Positions 18,107 through 27,144 of a stretch of 64,000 bases of DNA are shown piece by piece. This stretch comes from SBAX01 sp964646605. GTDB lineage: Bacteria; Planctomycetota; Phycisphaerae; UBA1845. The notes below the pieces were generated by a model. The model saw only the letters and a program-made list of their open reading frames with translations, was not told the origin of the DNA and did no database searches. How positions within the stretch are numbered: position 1 is the stretch's first letter; each line of letters begins with the position of its first letter. The DNA is taken from assembly GCA_964646605.1 (NCBI GenBank), contig CAZYEX010000137.1, positions 109,360 through 173,359 on the forward strand, in the 5' to 3' direction. The position numbers and the translations under genes are program-made.

Positions 18107-19477
18107 ATGAGGGCCCAGTCTCGATCTACGGTCGTCGTTCTGGGTCTCGCCACCCTCATTCAAGGCGCGGTCGTTGCCGTCGCGTTCTTCAAAGCGGGCG
18201 CTGTCGACGCATTCGCCTTCCGATCCCTCGACAGCCGCGAATACTACGCCATCGCCGCAAACTTGGTTGACCACGGGGCCTTCAGCCAGGACGAAAAGTC
18301 TCCCTACCGCCCCGACACCTGGCGAACCCCGGGATACCCGCTCTTCCTCGCCGCCTGCATGTTCCTGGTCGGTGAGTCCCCTGCTGCGTTGGTGCTCGTG
18401 CAACAGCTTCTCTGCATCCTCAACGTGCTGTTGGTGTTTCGCATCGCCTGCCGTTGGATGCCTGATCGCCGCGCGACACTTGCTGCCTCGCTCTTCGCAC
18501 TCGAACCCTATCACCTGTATTACTCGCTCTGGGTGATGTCCACGACACTTCTCACCACCCTGGTTCTGGCGGCCTGGCTATTTTGGCCCCACGGACCACG
18601 GCGGATGACGTCTTGGACGGCCTGCACCCTCGGCGGACTCTGCGGCCTCGCCGTACTCACCTGGCCTGGCGCAATGCTCGTTCCTGTTTTCATGCTTGCC
18701 GGTGTGATGGTTTTGGCGTGGACATCGCAACCTCACCGGTGGGTCAACGTCCCGACGTTTCTTGTGGTGTGCCTTTTTGTGATCGGTAGCTGGATCGTCC
18801 GAAACGTCCACGTCGCGGGCCGAGTCGCACTTTCCCACCAAAGCGGAATCGTGCTCGCCTATTTCAAAGCTGCCGAGGTCGTGCTTTGGCGCGAGGGGCG
18901 AACCGCCGATCGTTATCTGGAAACGTCCCTCGACCCCCACAGAGCCGCCGATCCGCACGTCGTTTGGGAAGACATCGACCGCCGCCTGCGGGAGCGCTTT
19001 CCCGCGCAACCGGACCTCGCTTGGTCGACGCTTGCCCAAGGCAACCGAACTTCCGCCGATTCCTTTGAGGTGTCCGCGTACCTGTCGCGGATCGCTTGTG
19101 AAATGCTGTCAGAGTCGCCGCTCCGCACGGTCGCGTGCTACATGACGCGCTGCGCACAGCTCCTGACCTTCCCCCTCGATCTGGCCGTCGCCCCTCCGCG
19201 CGGGATCGAGACCAACCGGGCGCGCTCCGCCGTGGTCGGCTCGGCCTACGGTCTCCTCGTTGTGATGGTCGTCGTCCGGCTGTTTCGACGGAGGGCGTCG
19301 ATCGCCGCGCTCTACTTCCCGCTCGCTACGACGCTCGCCCTGCTCCTCGCCGCGACGCCGCAAACCGACCCGCGATTCCGCGTGGCCATGATCCCGATGC
19401 TGTTGTTCGTCGCTCTGTGCCCGGCAACGAAGGCTACTGCGGCTCGTCGTGATCCTCGTGCGGACCGCCGGGCATGA
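18107..19477 (+). CDS. GT39/ArnT-like membrane glycosyltransferase
   Basis: A 456-residue polytopic membrane protein of the PMT/ArnT (GT39/GT83) type. Near the N-terminus is the conserved first periplasmic loop, RSLDSREYYAIAANLVDHGAF, followed by RTPGYPLF. About ten hydrophobic helices follow, then a C-terminal basic tail. Family members use polyprenyl-phosphate sugars to glycosylate proteins or lipids outside the membrane. A TACAAT -10-like box at 18092-18097 lies so close to the ATG that a leaderless transcript is possible. Its 3' end overlaps a convergent small gene. Confidence 0.8.
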   Translation: MRAQSRSTVVVLGLATLIQGAVVAVAFFKAGAVDAFAFRSLDSREYYAIAANLVDHGAFSQDEKSPYRPDTWRTPGYPLFLAACMFLVGESPAALVLVQQLLCILNVLLVFRIACRWMPDRRATLAASLFALEPYHLYYSLWVMSTTLLTTLVLAAWLFWPHGPRRMTSWTACTLGGLCGLAVLTWPGAMLVPVFMLAGVMVLAWTSQPHRWVNVPTFLVVCLFVIGSWIVRNVHVAGRVALSHQSGIVLAYFKAAEVVLWREGRTADRYLETSLDPHRAADPHVVWEDIDRRLRERFPAQPDLAWSTLAQGNRTSADSFEVSAYLSRIACEMLSESPLRTVACYMTRCAQLLTFPLDLAVAPPRGIETNRARSAVVGSAYGLLVVMVVVRLFRRRASIAALYFPLATTLALLLAATPQTDPRFRVAMIPMLLFVALCPATKATAARRDPRADRRA

Positions 19478-19655
19478 GCCAAAGATGAACCAGATAGGAA
19501 AAGAGAATCGTGCTAATCGTCGTTCCGCCGTAGTCCGCCGCCGTCATCGTGTACCCGAAAAACCGTACGACGACAAACCAAACCAGGACGACGAGAACCA
19601 CCACGACGCCCAGCGTCTTGAAGAACAACCCCGCGATAAACGGTAACTTCCCCAC
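19434..19655 (-). CDS. Small membrane protein of unknown function
   Basis: About 73 residues with one strong hydrophobic segment (FKTLGVVVVLVVLVWFVVV), a second weaker one (TISTILFSYLVHLWLM) and an acidic His-rich tail (GGPHEDHDEPQ) that could bind metal. A GTG start at 19655 follows GGAAGGGTGA. The gene overlaps the 3' end of the convergent glycosyltransferase by 44 bases. Family not recognised. Confidence 0.5.
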   Translation of the reverse strand: MGKLPFIAGLFFKTLGVVVVLVVLVWFVVVRFFGYTMTAADYGGTTISTILFSYLVHLWLMPGGPHEDHDEPQ

Positions 19656-19837
19656 GCCGTCACCCTTCCAGCAACCGCCCACCGATCAGAACCGCGACCG
19701 TAAGGGACCGGTGTTGGCCGCCGCCGCCCGTCAAACCCGCGACCCTTGGCTCGCGGATCTCCACGCTGCGAAACACCAAGGCCCCATCGACGACTAGTCT
19801 CTCACTTCGCTACGAACCGGTCAAGCGCACGGCGCCG

Positions 19838-20731
19838 CTAGACGGCTACGGGGACGCACTCGCGGGTTTGGCGTAGGTGCGCCCTCTCGGCCATATCGAA
19901 ATACAGCCAGCTCGGACGGCGTTCGACCCGCGTCGAGGTTTTCGCCCCCACGGCCAGGATGACATCCCGCCGCCAACGAGGCGGGCACCAGAACACCGGC
20001 CAAAGCACCGACGCCGCGATCCGTCGCAGCGCGTCGCGCCCCAAACCCCGACGTTTCGTGCCAAATGTCGTCACCTCACGGGGCGTCATCCCGCCCGCCC
20101 GAAACAGCCGCTCGATCTCCGACGGCGTGTACTCGCGGTTATGACGATTGCCGTCGAACCCGTTGTAGGGCGCCCAACCGTACGGCTGCTCGCCGAGAAC
20201 GATGTTCACCACGTTGCTGTATCGAACCGCGTTGGGCGTGGTCAGCACGAATGTCCCGCCCCCTTTGAGCACCCGGTTCACCTCCGCCATCATGGCCATC
20301 GGGTCCACGCTCAAATGCTCGAGCACTTCCAAACATAGCACCACGTCAAACGACTCGTTGCCGTGCGGAAGATCCTCCCGCTCCACGTCGAAAACGGAAA
20401 CCGCGACATCGGCCGGCGGCGCACCCTCGACCGTTGTGTCCTCGCGCACGAACCCCGACGCCGGATAGCTCGTGTTGAGGACGATCCGACGGTATCCCAG
20501 GACTAGCTGGAAAAACGGCAGCCACGCCCGGCTGCTCCCCAGATCGAGCAGCGTCGATTCGCCATTTCGCGCCGGCGGGATCCGACGCAATGTCTCTCGA
20601 TAACGAACCCGTTCGACCCGCCAAAGGTGATGCAGGTCCGCCGGGAAACCGTCGACGTCCACGCGCAGCAGGATGTCGCGCAGCTTGTCGTCGCTCAGAC
20701 GATCCACGGGATGGGACGAGACGGCACCCAC
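19838..20731 (-). CDS. SAM-dependent methyltransferase (class I)
   Basis: About 297 residues. The Rossmann SAM-binding motif is LLDLGSSRAW, with the later motif FDVVLCLEVLEHLSVDPM and a catalytic-strand region GGGTFVLTTPNAVRYSN. The C-terminal part (REYTPSEIERLFRAGG) is typical of family 11/25 methyltransferases found with polysaccharide genes. I placed the start at GTG 20731, because the longer open frame would run back through the terminator of the upstream gene; GTG 20704 is an alternative. Substrate unknown. Confidence 0.75.
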   Translation of the reverse strand: MGAVSSHPVDRLSDDKLRDILLRVDVDGFPADLHHLWRVERVRYRETLRRIPPARNGESTLLDLGSSRAWLPFFQLVLGYRRIVLNTSYPASGFVREDTTVEGAPPADVAVSVFDVEREDLPHGNESFDVVLCLEVLEHLSVDPMAMMAEVNRVLKGGGTFVLTTPNAVRYSNVVNIVLGEQPYGWAPYNGFDGNRHNREYTPSEIERLFRAGGMTPREVTTFGTKRRGLGRDALRRIAASVLWPVFWCPPRWRRDVILAVGAKTSTRVERRPSWLYFDMAERAHLRQTRECVPVAV

Positions 20732-20760
20732 GAACGTGTTATCGGTCGAGATCGACGCCC

Positions 20761-20804
20761 CCAAAAAACAAATCGGCCCGGCGCAAGTCATGCGTCGGGC
20801 CGAT
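20761..20804 (-). terminator. Rho-independent terminator of the outer-membrane protein gene
   Basis: A 14-bp stem (ATCGGCCCGGCGCA at 20772-20785, complementary arm 20791-20804, one G-T mismatch) with a five-base loop is followed on the minus strand by TTTGTTTTTTGG. It lies 44 bases past the stop of the gene at 20848-21690. Confidence 0.85.
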
Positions 20805-20847
20805 CGGAGTTTCCTCGGGGACCGGATCTTCAACCGGTCTCCAACGC

Positions 20848-21690
20848 CTAGTACTTCAGCGTGTGCGCATAGGTCAAAGCTGCGCCTACGTTCAACGTCT
20901 CGTCTTCCGCGTGATCCAAGCCGGCCTGTACGGACATGCCGAGCTTGTTGCAGTCATCGATCTGCCACTGCCAGCCGGCCTCGGCTATGTTCTTACCGCC
21001 GCCGCCGTCATGCTGACCGATCCGGTACATGTAGTCGAACACCCAGCGGACAGCGCCATCCCCGCACAACGGACCGTCCAGACCCGCCACCGCCCCGTAC
21101 TGGAAGTGGCGCAGGTTCTCGTAGTTGTCGTGGTTGGCCGTGATCGCGAAGAAGTTCAGGTGCGATCGAATGCCGCTGTCGTATTCGTTGGTCAGTGCGA
21201 GCCGAAGCTCCCAATCGACGCCATTGGATCGTTGTCCCGTCGGGATCCGAAGATTGCTCGCCAAGGCCAGCGCCGGCCAGCAATCGTCCTGCTCCTTCAG
21301 ACGCCAAAGGAGACCGACATAGTCGTCATGGTGGCCGTCCGCTTGACCCGGAATGTGGCCGCCGTCGCCGATGTCGATCGGCGTCGTAAAGGACAACTCC
21401 AGGTTCTCGGCGGCGCCCCAAACCAGCACCGGCTGAACCAAGAAGTCGTCGTTGGAATCGCCCGCGTTCGCCGGAGCACTCTCCGACTCCCAGCGGAACG
21501 CCAACCGTAAATCAACCGCGCACGTGGCGAACGGCGTAGCGTCCGTGACGTTGAACGTCTCGCCGCCCAGAAGGTCGAAACCGCTCGCCACGACTTTCTC
21601 GGTCGTCTTGACGGTCGTCGTTTCCTTCTGTTGCCCCATCGCCGACACTGCGAACGACAGTACGAAAACAGATACAAGTGTTTGCTTCAT
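20848..21690 (-). CDS. Outer-membrane beta-barrel protein, transporter-like
   Basis: A 280-residue protein with a signal peptide (MKQTLVSVFVLSFAVSAMGQ) and alternating hydrophobic strands ending in the aromatic-terminated strand GAALTYAHTLKY, typical of outer-membrane barrels. The pattern (VQPVLVWGAAENLELSFTTP, ALASNLRIPTGQRS) recalls the MetA-pathway phenol-degradation/transporter barrel family. Cargo is unknown. GGAGTG precedes the ATG and a good terminator follows, so it is a single-gene unit. Confidence 0.75.
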   Translation of the reverse strand: MKQTLVSVFVLSFAVSAMGQQKETTTVKTTEKVVASGFDLLGGETFNVTDATPFATCAVDLRLAFRWESESAPANAGDSNDDFLVQPVLVWGAAENLELSFTTPIDIGDGGHIPGQADGHHDDYVGLLWRLKEQDDCWPALALASNLRIPTGQRSNGVDWELRLALTNEYDSGIRSHLNFFAITANHDNYENLRHFQYGAVAGLDGPLCGDGAVRWVFDYMYRIGQHDGGGGKNIAEAGWQWQIDDCNKLGMSVQAGLDHAEDETLNVGAALTYAHTLKY

Positions 21691-21976
21691 TATCTTTCAC
21701 TCCAAACGGCGGAAACCTGTCCATCACGCAAGACCGCCCAGCCGCGCCGCTGTGGCGTTCACGCGTGCTCCAGAACGAGCAATTCAGTCTAATGGACTAT
21801 CGGCCCGCGCCAAGCCTCTTCTACGGAAAGCCGGCGGGCAAAAACGTTCGCGAACGAACACAACAACAGCACCAATCACAATTGGACGCACGTGCTTCAT
21901 TTGTGGTGATACCCAACTGCGGTCCTTACGTCCTGCTCCCTTCGCGCGCGGACGCAAGGCGACCACCACCCGTGCG

Positions 21977-22171
21977 TCACGGAGCGGTGCCGTCGGCGGC
22001 CCCGAATAGCAGGTCAGCGAGGAAATTGCCCACGATTGTCGCCGGGATTCCGCCCAATCCGGCCGCGAAACCGAACTGAACGTTCTCGAAGAACTTGCAC
22101 CCTGTGGTGAGCATACAGCTCAGGGCGAACAGACCCAGACCCAACGAACGGGAAAGTCTTGACCTTCTCAT
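21977..22171 (-). CDS. 64-residue lipoprotein
   Basis: MRRSRLSRSLGLGLFALSCM is followed by LTTGC, a clear lipobox with the modified Cys at 25. The 40-residue mature part is hydrophobic and glycine-rich (FAAGLGGIPATIVGNFLADL). A strong ribosome site (GGAGGTAG) precedes ATG 22171, which decides the start over an upstream frame. The mature part may form a membrane-associated helix. Function unknown; it stands alone between two larger envelope genes on the same strand. Confidence 0.7.
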   Translation of the reverse strand: MRRSRLSRSLGLGLFALSCMLTTGCKFFENVQFGFAAGLGGIPATIVGNFLADLLFGAADGTAP

Positions 22172-22409
22172 TGTTTGACTACCTCCAAAAGTCGATCCTG
22201 TAACGACCCTTACCGTGAACACCGTGCCCACGGAGCCCAAAAAACCCGTTGCCTCGGGGCGACCGAGCTGCGGCCGCGACCGTGTCCAACGGTTGCCTAC
22301 GTCGGCGCAACAAGCCGAATGACTTTAGCGGACCTACCACCCGCGCCACCTCAGCCCGCTCAAACCGGCGGGCAGGCTACGGTCGTCATCCGAACGCGTC
22401 AAGGGATTT

Positions 22410-23633
22410 TTAGGGCTGCCGACGGGCAACCGAAATGGGGGGTACAATGGTAAAGCTGGTCGCGGCCTCACTTGCTCTGGAAGCGAGCTTGTCCTCGACA
22501 AACACCTTCAGGACGTAGTCGCCAGCGGGCAATGTCGGTGGCAGTGTAATTCTTTGAGCCACAAAGAAATCCGTTCGCTTTCTCCGGCAGGTGTCGAGGA
22601 TCTCGGGCTCGTCGCGCTGCCAGACGGATCGACCATCGGCGGTGAGGACCTCGAGCTTGGCGGCGAGTCGGCTTTGGTGCGACGCGTCGGCTAGCTGCTC
22701 GGATCGAAGGTTGGCGATCTCGCAATACACGATGGTTTGCAACGTCCGGCCGGAAACCAAGTCGTCCTTTCCGATTTCCTCGAAACTCCCAAAAGTCAGG
22801 ACCTTCTTGCACAGGGCGACGGACGAAATGACGGGGTCCGAGGCCTCGGCGACAAGGTCTTTCAGCTTTCCGGCGCGGAGCAACACCTGATCCGAGGCCA
22901 GCGTGGGATCACGCAGGGATCGCCGAATCGCTCCGCCTGTTTCGATCAGCGAGGACAGCAGGTTTCGCGTCGGCTCGGGAACTTCCTTGGAAATCGGCTC
23001 GCCCTCGCTGTCCGGTTCGAGGGCCAAGCGGGCCATATGAAACCGCCAATGGGCGTCCAACTCCTTGGATGCGGCTGCCTCACGTTGAAGTGCAACGAGC
23101 AGTTGTTCGCCGGGCGCTTGCCGGTTCACAGCGGTCAGGTCCAAGGGAGAGTTGGTAGCGCTGCTCCTCGCGGGGACGGCGTCTTTTCCCTTGGGGGGTT
23201 CGTTCCATCGAACGTTCACGGCCTGCAAGGCGGGAATGGCGAGCTTCGGTCGATCGAGGGCGTCGTCGGCCAGCGAGACCTGGGTGTTGGCGAAGGTCTG
23301 ATCGGGTGCGACGACCGGGGCGGGGCGCTGTGTCTGAGGCGGTGTCGCAGTTGTCGAGCCCGTCTTGCCCGCCGGCGCGGAGGACGGCGCCGATTCCAGA
23401 TTCGCATAGGAGCGGGTCCGTTCGAGGAAGTCCTCGACGCTGGCCAGCAGGTCTTGTTGCTTGTTCTCGGGATGCGGCGGATCGGTCGCCGCTGCAACGG
23501 ACGGCGTCGGATTCGACGCTTGTGGCGGCGCGGCGCCCATCCGCATGGTCGAACAAGCGGGCAAAGCAACAAGAACACCCAAAGAAACCGACGTGGCCAG
23601 TCGGGACCCCCTCCATAAGGACCTGCCTGTCAT
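22410..23633 (-). CDS. Lipoprotein of unknown function
   Basis: A 407-residue lipoprotein: MTGRSLWRGSRLATSVSLGV then LVALPAC (lipobox Cys at 27). About 150 residues of low-complexity Pro/Ala/Thr linker follow, then a folded region (about 170-400) with helices and a C-terminal beta-sandwich-like segment (LPAGDYVLKVFVEDKLASR). GGGAGAGGA precedes the ATG. No recognised domain. It is followed on the minus strand by the 64-residue lipoprotein gene and preceded by holA 51 bases upstream. Confidence 0.7.
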   Translation of the reverse strand: MTGRSLWRGSRLATSVSLGVLVALPACSTMRMGAAPPQASNPTPSVAAATDPPHPENKQQDLLASVEDFLERTRSYANLESAPSSAPAGKTGSTTATPPQTQRPAPVVAPDQTFANTQVSLADDALDRPKLAIPALQAVNVRWNEPPKGKDAVPARSSATNSPLDLTAVNRQAPGEQLLVALQREAAASKELDAHWRFHMARLALEPDSEGEPISKEVPEPTRNLLSSLIETGGAIRRSLRDPTLASDQVLLRAGKLKDLVAEASDPVISSVALCKKVLTFGSFEEIGKDDLVSGRTLQTIVYCEIANLRSEQLADASHQSRLAAKLEVLTADGRSVWQRDEPEILDTCRRKRTDFFVAQRITLPPTLPAGDYVLKVFVEDKLASRASEAATSFTIVPPISVARRQP

Positions 23634-23684
23634 ATTCCTCTCCCTTAAACCTCACTCAACGCTCCGCGTCGAGTTTTCCAGCTT

Positions 23685-24647
23685 TCATGCGGCGCTATGG
23701 GTAACGATGAACTTCTCGACGGCCACGTCGACGGTCGACGCCCCGGTCTTCACCGCCACATCCAACGCCAACAGGTCGCCCTGTTGCCGTCGCAAGCGCG
23801 GCAACGGATTCTGCTCGAGGCGGCGCTTGAGCACCGCCGGGTCGGTGAACATCCGCCGGGCGATTGAAGACAAATCCTGGCCCTTTTCCCACTCGCTGCG
23901 GGCCTCGATCAAACGACGCACGGCGTAGGCCAATCCTCCCACCGCCTTGGCTGGGGCGGCACGATCCGTGGCGAGCACCTGCTGCCAGTGCCGCAGCGCA
24001 ACCCCGGTCTCGCCGGCGGCCATGGCATCCATGACCGTGAAAACTTTTTCCTCGCGGGACTCGCCGGTGGCCGCGCGGATGTCCGCGACCGTGATCTCCC
24101 CACGCTCTCCGACAAACGACGCGAGCTTGCCCAGTTCCGTGTCCAACGAACCAAGTGCGTCGCCCACGTGATCGCGAAGGACCTGAGCAACGGCTTCGGA
24201 AACTCGCTTTCCGTACACATCCTTGGCCCGCCGCGCGACCCACGCGTTAATCGCCCGCCCCTTGAGCGCTTCGCAGGCGATCACCTGTCCTTTTTCGGCG
24301 ATGATCTTGTGGAGCTTGGTGGTCTTGGGCATGCTGTCGCAGAGAAACACCAGGCAGTTTTCCACCGCCGGTTCCGCGCAGTACTTTTCGAAGCGGGCGC
24401 GGTTGGCGGTGATGCATTCATCGGCGTCGTCGAGCACGACCACGCGTCGCCCGCCCAAGAGTGACGGAGTGCGGACGTCGTCGAGGATGTCGGCGAGGTC
24501 CGCAGACGGGCCGTCCATGCGGACCGGGCCAAGAGCGTCCATGTCGGAACCCAAGGCGCCGAGGAGTTCATCGAGCGCCAGGCCCCGCAGGAACCGGTCG
24601 GATCCGACGATGGCATAAACGGAATGGGTCGGCGGCGCGGCGGGCAT
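23685..24647 (-). CDS. holA: DNA polymerase III subunit delta
   Basis: HolA is the wrench subunit of the clamp loader and opens the beta clamp. The 320-residue protein shows the family pattern: VYAIVGSDRFLRGLALDELL at the N-terminus, SLLGGRRVVVLDDADE, VENCLVFLCDSMPKTTKLHK, and the C-terminal AWVARRAKDVYG, LDTELGKLASFVG and EKVFTVMDAMAAGE segments. The ATG lies four bases after the stop of the upstream TPR gene, so the two are probably co-translated. Confidence 0.9.
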   Translation of the reverse strand: MPAAPPTHSVYAIVGSDRFLRGLALDELLGALGSDMDALGPVRMDGPSADLADILDDVRTPSLLGGRRVVVLDDADECITANRARFEKYCAEPAVENCLVFLCDSMPKTTKLHKIIAEKGQVIACEALKGRAINAWVARRAKDVYGKRVSEAVAQVLRDHVGDALGSLDTELGKLASFVGERGEITVADIRAATGESREEKVFTVMDAMAAGETGVALRHWQQVLATDRAAPAKAVGGLAYAVRRLIEARSEWEKGQDLSSIARRMFTDPAVLKRRLEQNPLPRLRRQQGDLLALDVAVKTGASTVDVAVEKFIVTHSAA

Positions 24648-24651
24648 GGGT

Positions 24652-25893
24652 CTATCTTCGTTCCGCCTTCAAACCCTTCGATGTTTGCGTGAGGAGAGCG
24701 AGCCGTTCCTTGGCATCGGTGAGGACCTGTGCCGACGCGGGCTTGATGCTCGCGGCCCGCGTGAAACATTCGCGGGCCGTCACCTCATCCCCCTGATACA
24801 CGGACACGTCACCCAGATTCATCCACACCTCGGCATCGTTGGGGTTAAAGCGCAGGATGGTTCGCAGGCGTTCCGCGGCGGCGGCATAGTCCTTTTTCTG
24901 GCGATACACCAGAGCCGACCCCTGCAACACCTGTCGGTCGTTGGGACGCTGCCGCAACGCGATGTCGTACGCTCCCAGGGCCTTGTCGTAATCGCCCAGA
25001 CGGTAAAGCAGACCGGCCATCTCCGCAAACGCCTCGGTTTTCTGGGAATCCAGCTTAATGACCTCCCGCAGACGGACCAACGCTTGCGGGACCTCGCCGC
25101 GGTCGCGATGAGCGAGTGCCTCGGCAAAGAGGGTCGCGGCACGATCTTGGGCCCGCCTGGAACCTGCAAGGGCCGGAGGTTCGCCGGACAGCCCGGCGCT
25201 CCCCGCAGCGCTCGAGGCGGGTTTGGAAGCTATCTCGCCCTTCGTCACCGATGCCGCGTTCAATTCGATCGTTTGGGGATCGCTTTCGGTGCGGTGCCCA
25301 CCTTGGTCAGTGACGGTCACCCGTACGGCGATGGCACCGCTGACGCCTTCGGGAACTCGCCAATCGTATCGACCCGTGTTGGCCACGGGGTCGCTCACGA
25401 CCGGCAACCACGAATCGTCCGGCGGACGACGATAGACCATCTCGATGGGGCGGGCGGTGAGCTGCGAGTCGATGGCCGTCCAGCGAATCTGTACCACGGT
25501 TTGTCCCAGCGAGATCGTCTGACGAAGCGGATGAAGCTGAACGACCGGCGGAGAGAAATCCACCAACACCTGCTGATGGGGAGTGTCGCCGGGTCGTGGC
25601 GGAGCACTCGACGCCCCAGTCGAGTTGGTCAAGACGAAAAAGAACCCGAAGGGGCCCTCGCCGGGGGCATCGAAGGGCATCGGGGACTGGCGGTCCTCGT
25701 CCAGTCCGAACTCGAACCAGCTCTGTCCATGATCCTGGGTGTACCAAAGTTGCACGGAGCCAAGGGGCAGGGCGTCGTCGTTGACGGTGTACTCGATGTC
25801 GAAGCTGCGAGAGCGAACGCGAGCCGGCTGCTCGGCCAGGACCAAGGCGGCCGGGGCGAGAGCCAGCAGAATGAACAGGCATCCATGCCTCAT
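24652..25893 (-). CDS. Exported TPR-repeat protein
   Basis: A 413-residue protein. The signal peptide MRHGCLFILLALAPAALVLA is followed by Ig-like beta domains (about 25-230: FDIEYTVNDDALPLGSVQLW, VRVTVTDQGGHRTESDP). At least four TPRs occupy about 260-400 (AEMAGLLYRLGDYDKALGAY, ALRQRPNDRQVLQGSALVYR, NPNDAEVWMNLGDVSVYQG). It probably scaffolds other proteins in the periplasm. Start at ATG 25893 is supported by GGAGG; the open frame continues upstream but has no such site. Coupled to holA. Confidence 0.8.
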   Translation of the reverse strand: MRHGCLFILLALAPAALVLAEQPARVRSRSFDIEYTVNDDALPLGSVQLWYTQDHGQSWFEFGLDEDRQSPMPFDAPGEGPFGFFFVLTNSTGASSAPPRPGDTPHQQVLVDFSPPVVQLHPLRQTISLGQTVVQIRWTAIDSQLTARPIEMVYRRPPDDSWLPVVSDPVANTGRYDWRVPEGVSGAIAVRVTVTDQGGHRTESDPQTIELNAASVTKGEIASKPASSAAGSAGLSGEPPALAGSRRAQDRAATLFAEALAHRDRGEVPQALVRLREVIKLDSQKTEAFAEMAGLLYRLGDYDKALGAYDIALRQRPNDRQVLQGSALVYRQKKDYAAAAERLRTILRFNPNDAEVWMNLGDVSVYQGDEVTARECFTRAASIKPASAQVLTDAKERLALLTQTSKGLKAERR

Positions 25894-26384
25894 GAGAAGA
25901 CCTCCGCGAAAAAGCGCGAACGTCGAGATCGTCGGCCTCCATGCCGAACCGTGGCTCATCATCGGTCCGCGTTGCGCCCGCGCTCCACGAAATGGAATCG
26001 GTCGCGGCCATTGCCCACTGGCGGCGGGCGGCGTGTGGGCGGGTTCACGTGACAGCACTGTCAGACACGGGCAGATCGATTGGCAGTGTTGAGGGCGGGG
26101 ATTGCGAACCGGCCCAAAACAACGATCGACAAAACGTCGTAATCTATTTCTATACATAGACTTACGGCACATTTCGCGGGCTCTTTGGGACCGCACGAAT
26201 AGCCCGAGACCTCGACAGACCCAGCGAGGGGCGATAAAAAGGGCAGTGCAGTAGTCCGCAAAGCCGATGACGGGGATAATCAACGCGGTGCGGGCACTGG
26301 CAGGGGCGATGGTGTGCGCGATGGGGCGGGCGACGGGTTGTTTTGGCCCCGCAACGCTGTGGCGGGACTCGGAGACTTGGGAAT
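25894..26384. other. 491-bp divergent intergenic region
   Basis: Separates the divergent TPR and histone-like genes and must hold both promoters. An A/T-rich island at about 26110-26165 (GTAATCTATTTCTATACATA) is the likeliest promoter zone on either strand. Open frames here lack supported starts. No RNA gene or strong hairpin recognised. Confidence 0.5.
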
Positions 26385-26564
26385 ATGCAGGAATACCAAC
26401 AGCTCAAGGAACTCGTGGAATCGGCGGCGGACGACGTGGCCAAGGCCTCGGGTGGGAACAAGGCCGCAGGCACTCGGGTTCGCAAGACCATGCAGGACGT
26501 GAAAGACATGGCCCAAACCATCCGGAAAAAAATACTCGAGGTCCGCTCGCAGCCCGCGGCTTAG
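26385..26564 (+). CDS. Histone H1-like (Hc1 family) nucleoid protein
   Basis: A 59-residue basic helical protein: MQEYQQLKELVESAADDVAK, then GGNKAAGTRVRKTMQDVKD and AQTIRKKILEVRSQ. This matches the short Hc1-like bacterial proteins described in chlamydiae and planctomycetes, which bind DNA and may compact the nucleoid. It lacks the long Lys/Ala tail of chlamydial Hc1. Start at ATG 26385 is supported by GGAGACTTGGGA upstream; an in-frame ATG at 26343 is less likely. Confidence 0.8.
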   Translation: MQEYQQLKELVESAADDVAKASGGNKAAGTRVRKTMQDVKDMAQTIRKKILEVRSQPAA

Positions 26565-26652
26565 TCCAAGACGTTCCAACGTCCCTGCGAGAGGAATGTC
26601 GGGGGCGGTCCGTCAGGTCCGCCCCTTGTCCATCGATCCGGGACATGGATTC

Positions 26653-27126
26653 ATGCCGCCGCCTTTGCTGATGGATCTTTCGTCGGTGGACCTCGCCCGC
26701 GTGGTGCTTACGCGCGACGAGATTTACCAGCGCCTGCCCCATCGGCACGAGTTCCAGATGCTCGACGGGGTTTGTCACGCGGATCTCGACAAGCGGCAGG
26801 TCATCGCATTCGCGGATGTTCGCTCCGACGGATGGTGGGTGCGAGGGCACGTGCCCGGTCGGCCGCTACTTCCCGGGGTGTTGATGTTGGAAATGGCGGC
26901 GCAGGCCTGCGCCGTGCTGGCCAAGCTCTTGGGGACCGAAGCCTTCATCGCCTTCGGCGGGGTCGAGGAGTGCAAGTTCCGTGAGACCGTGGTTCCACCG
27001 TCGCGCCTGTACATCCTCGGGGTGGGCGTGGATTACCGTACCCGCCGGATCATCTCCGACACCCAGGGCGTCTGTGATGGGCGGTTGATCTTCGAGGCCC
27101 GTGTCACGGGGTTGACCCTTCCGTAA
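26653..27126 (+). CDS. FabZ-like hotdog dehydratase
   Basis: A 157-residue hotdog protein of the FabZ/FabA class, which dehydrates 3-hydroxyacyl-ACP in fatty-acid synthesis. The conserved LPHRHEFQMLDGV, the active-site region GHVPGRPLLPGVLMLEMAAQ (His and Glu both present) and FAFGGVEECKFRE-like strand are visible. The sequence diverges from housekeeping FabZ, so a specialised substrate is possible. Start is uncertain: ATG 26653 or ATG 26671, as no clear ribosome site is seen. Confidence 0.8.
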   Translation: MPPPLLMDLSSVDLARVVLTRDEIYQRLPHRHEFQMLDGVCHADLDKRQVIAFADVRSDGWWVRGHVPGRPLLPGVLMLEMAAQACAVLAKLLGTEAFIAFGGVEECKFRETVVPPSRLYILGVGVDYRTRRIISDTQGVCDGRLIFEARVTGLTLP

Positions 27127-27144
27127 GAGCGCGGCCCCGTGGTC

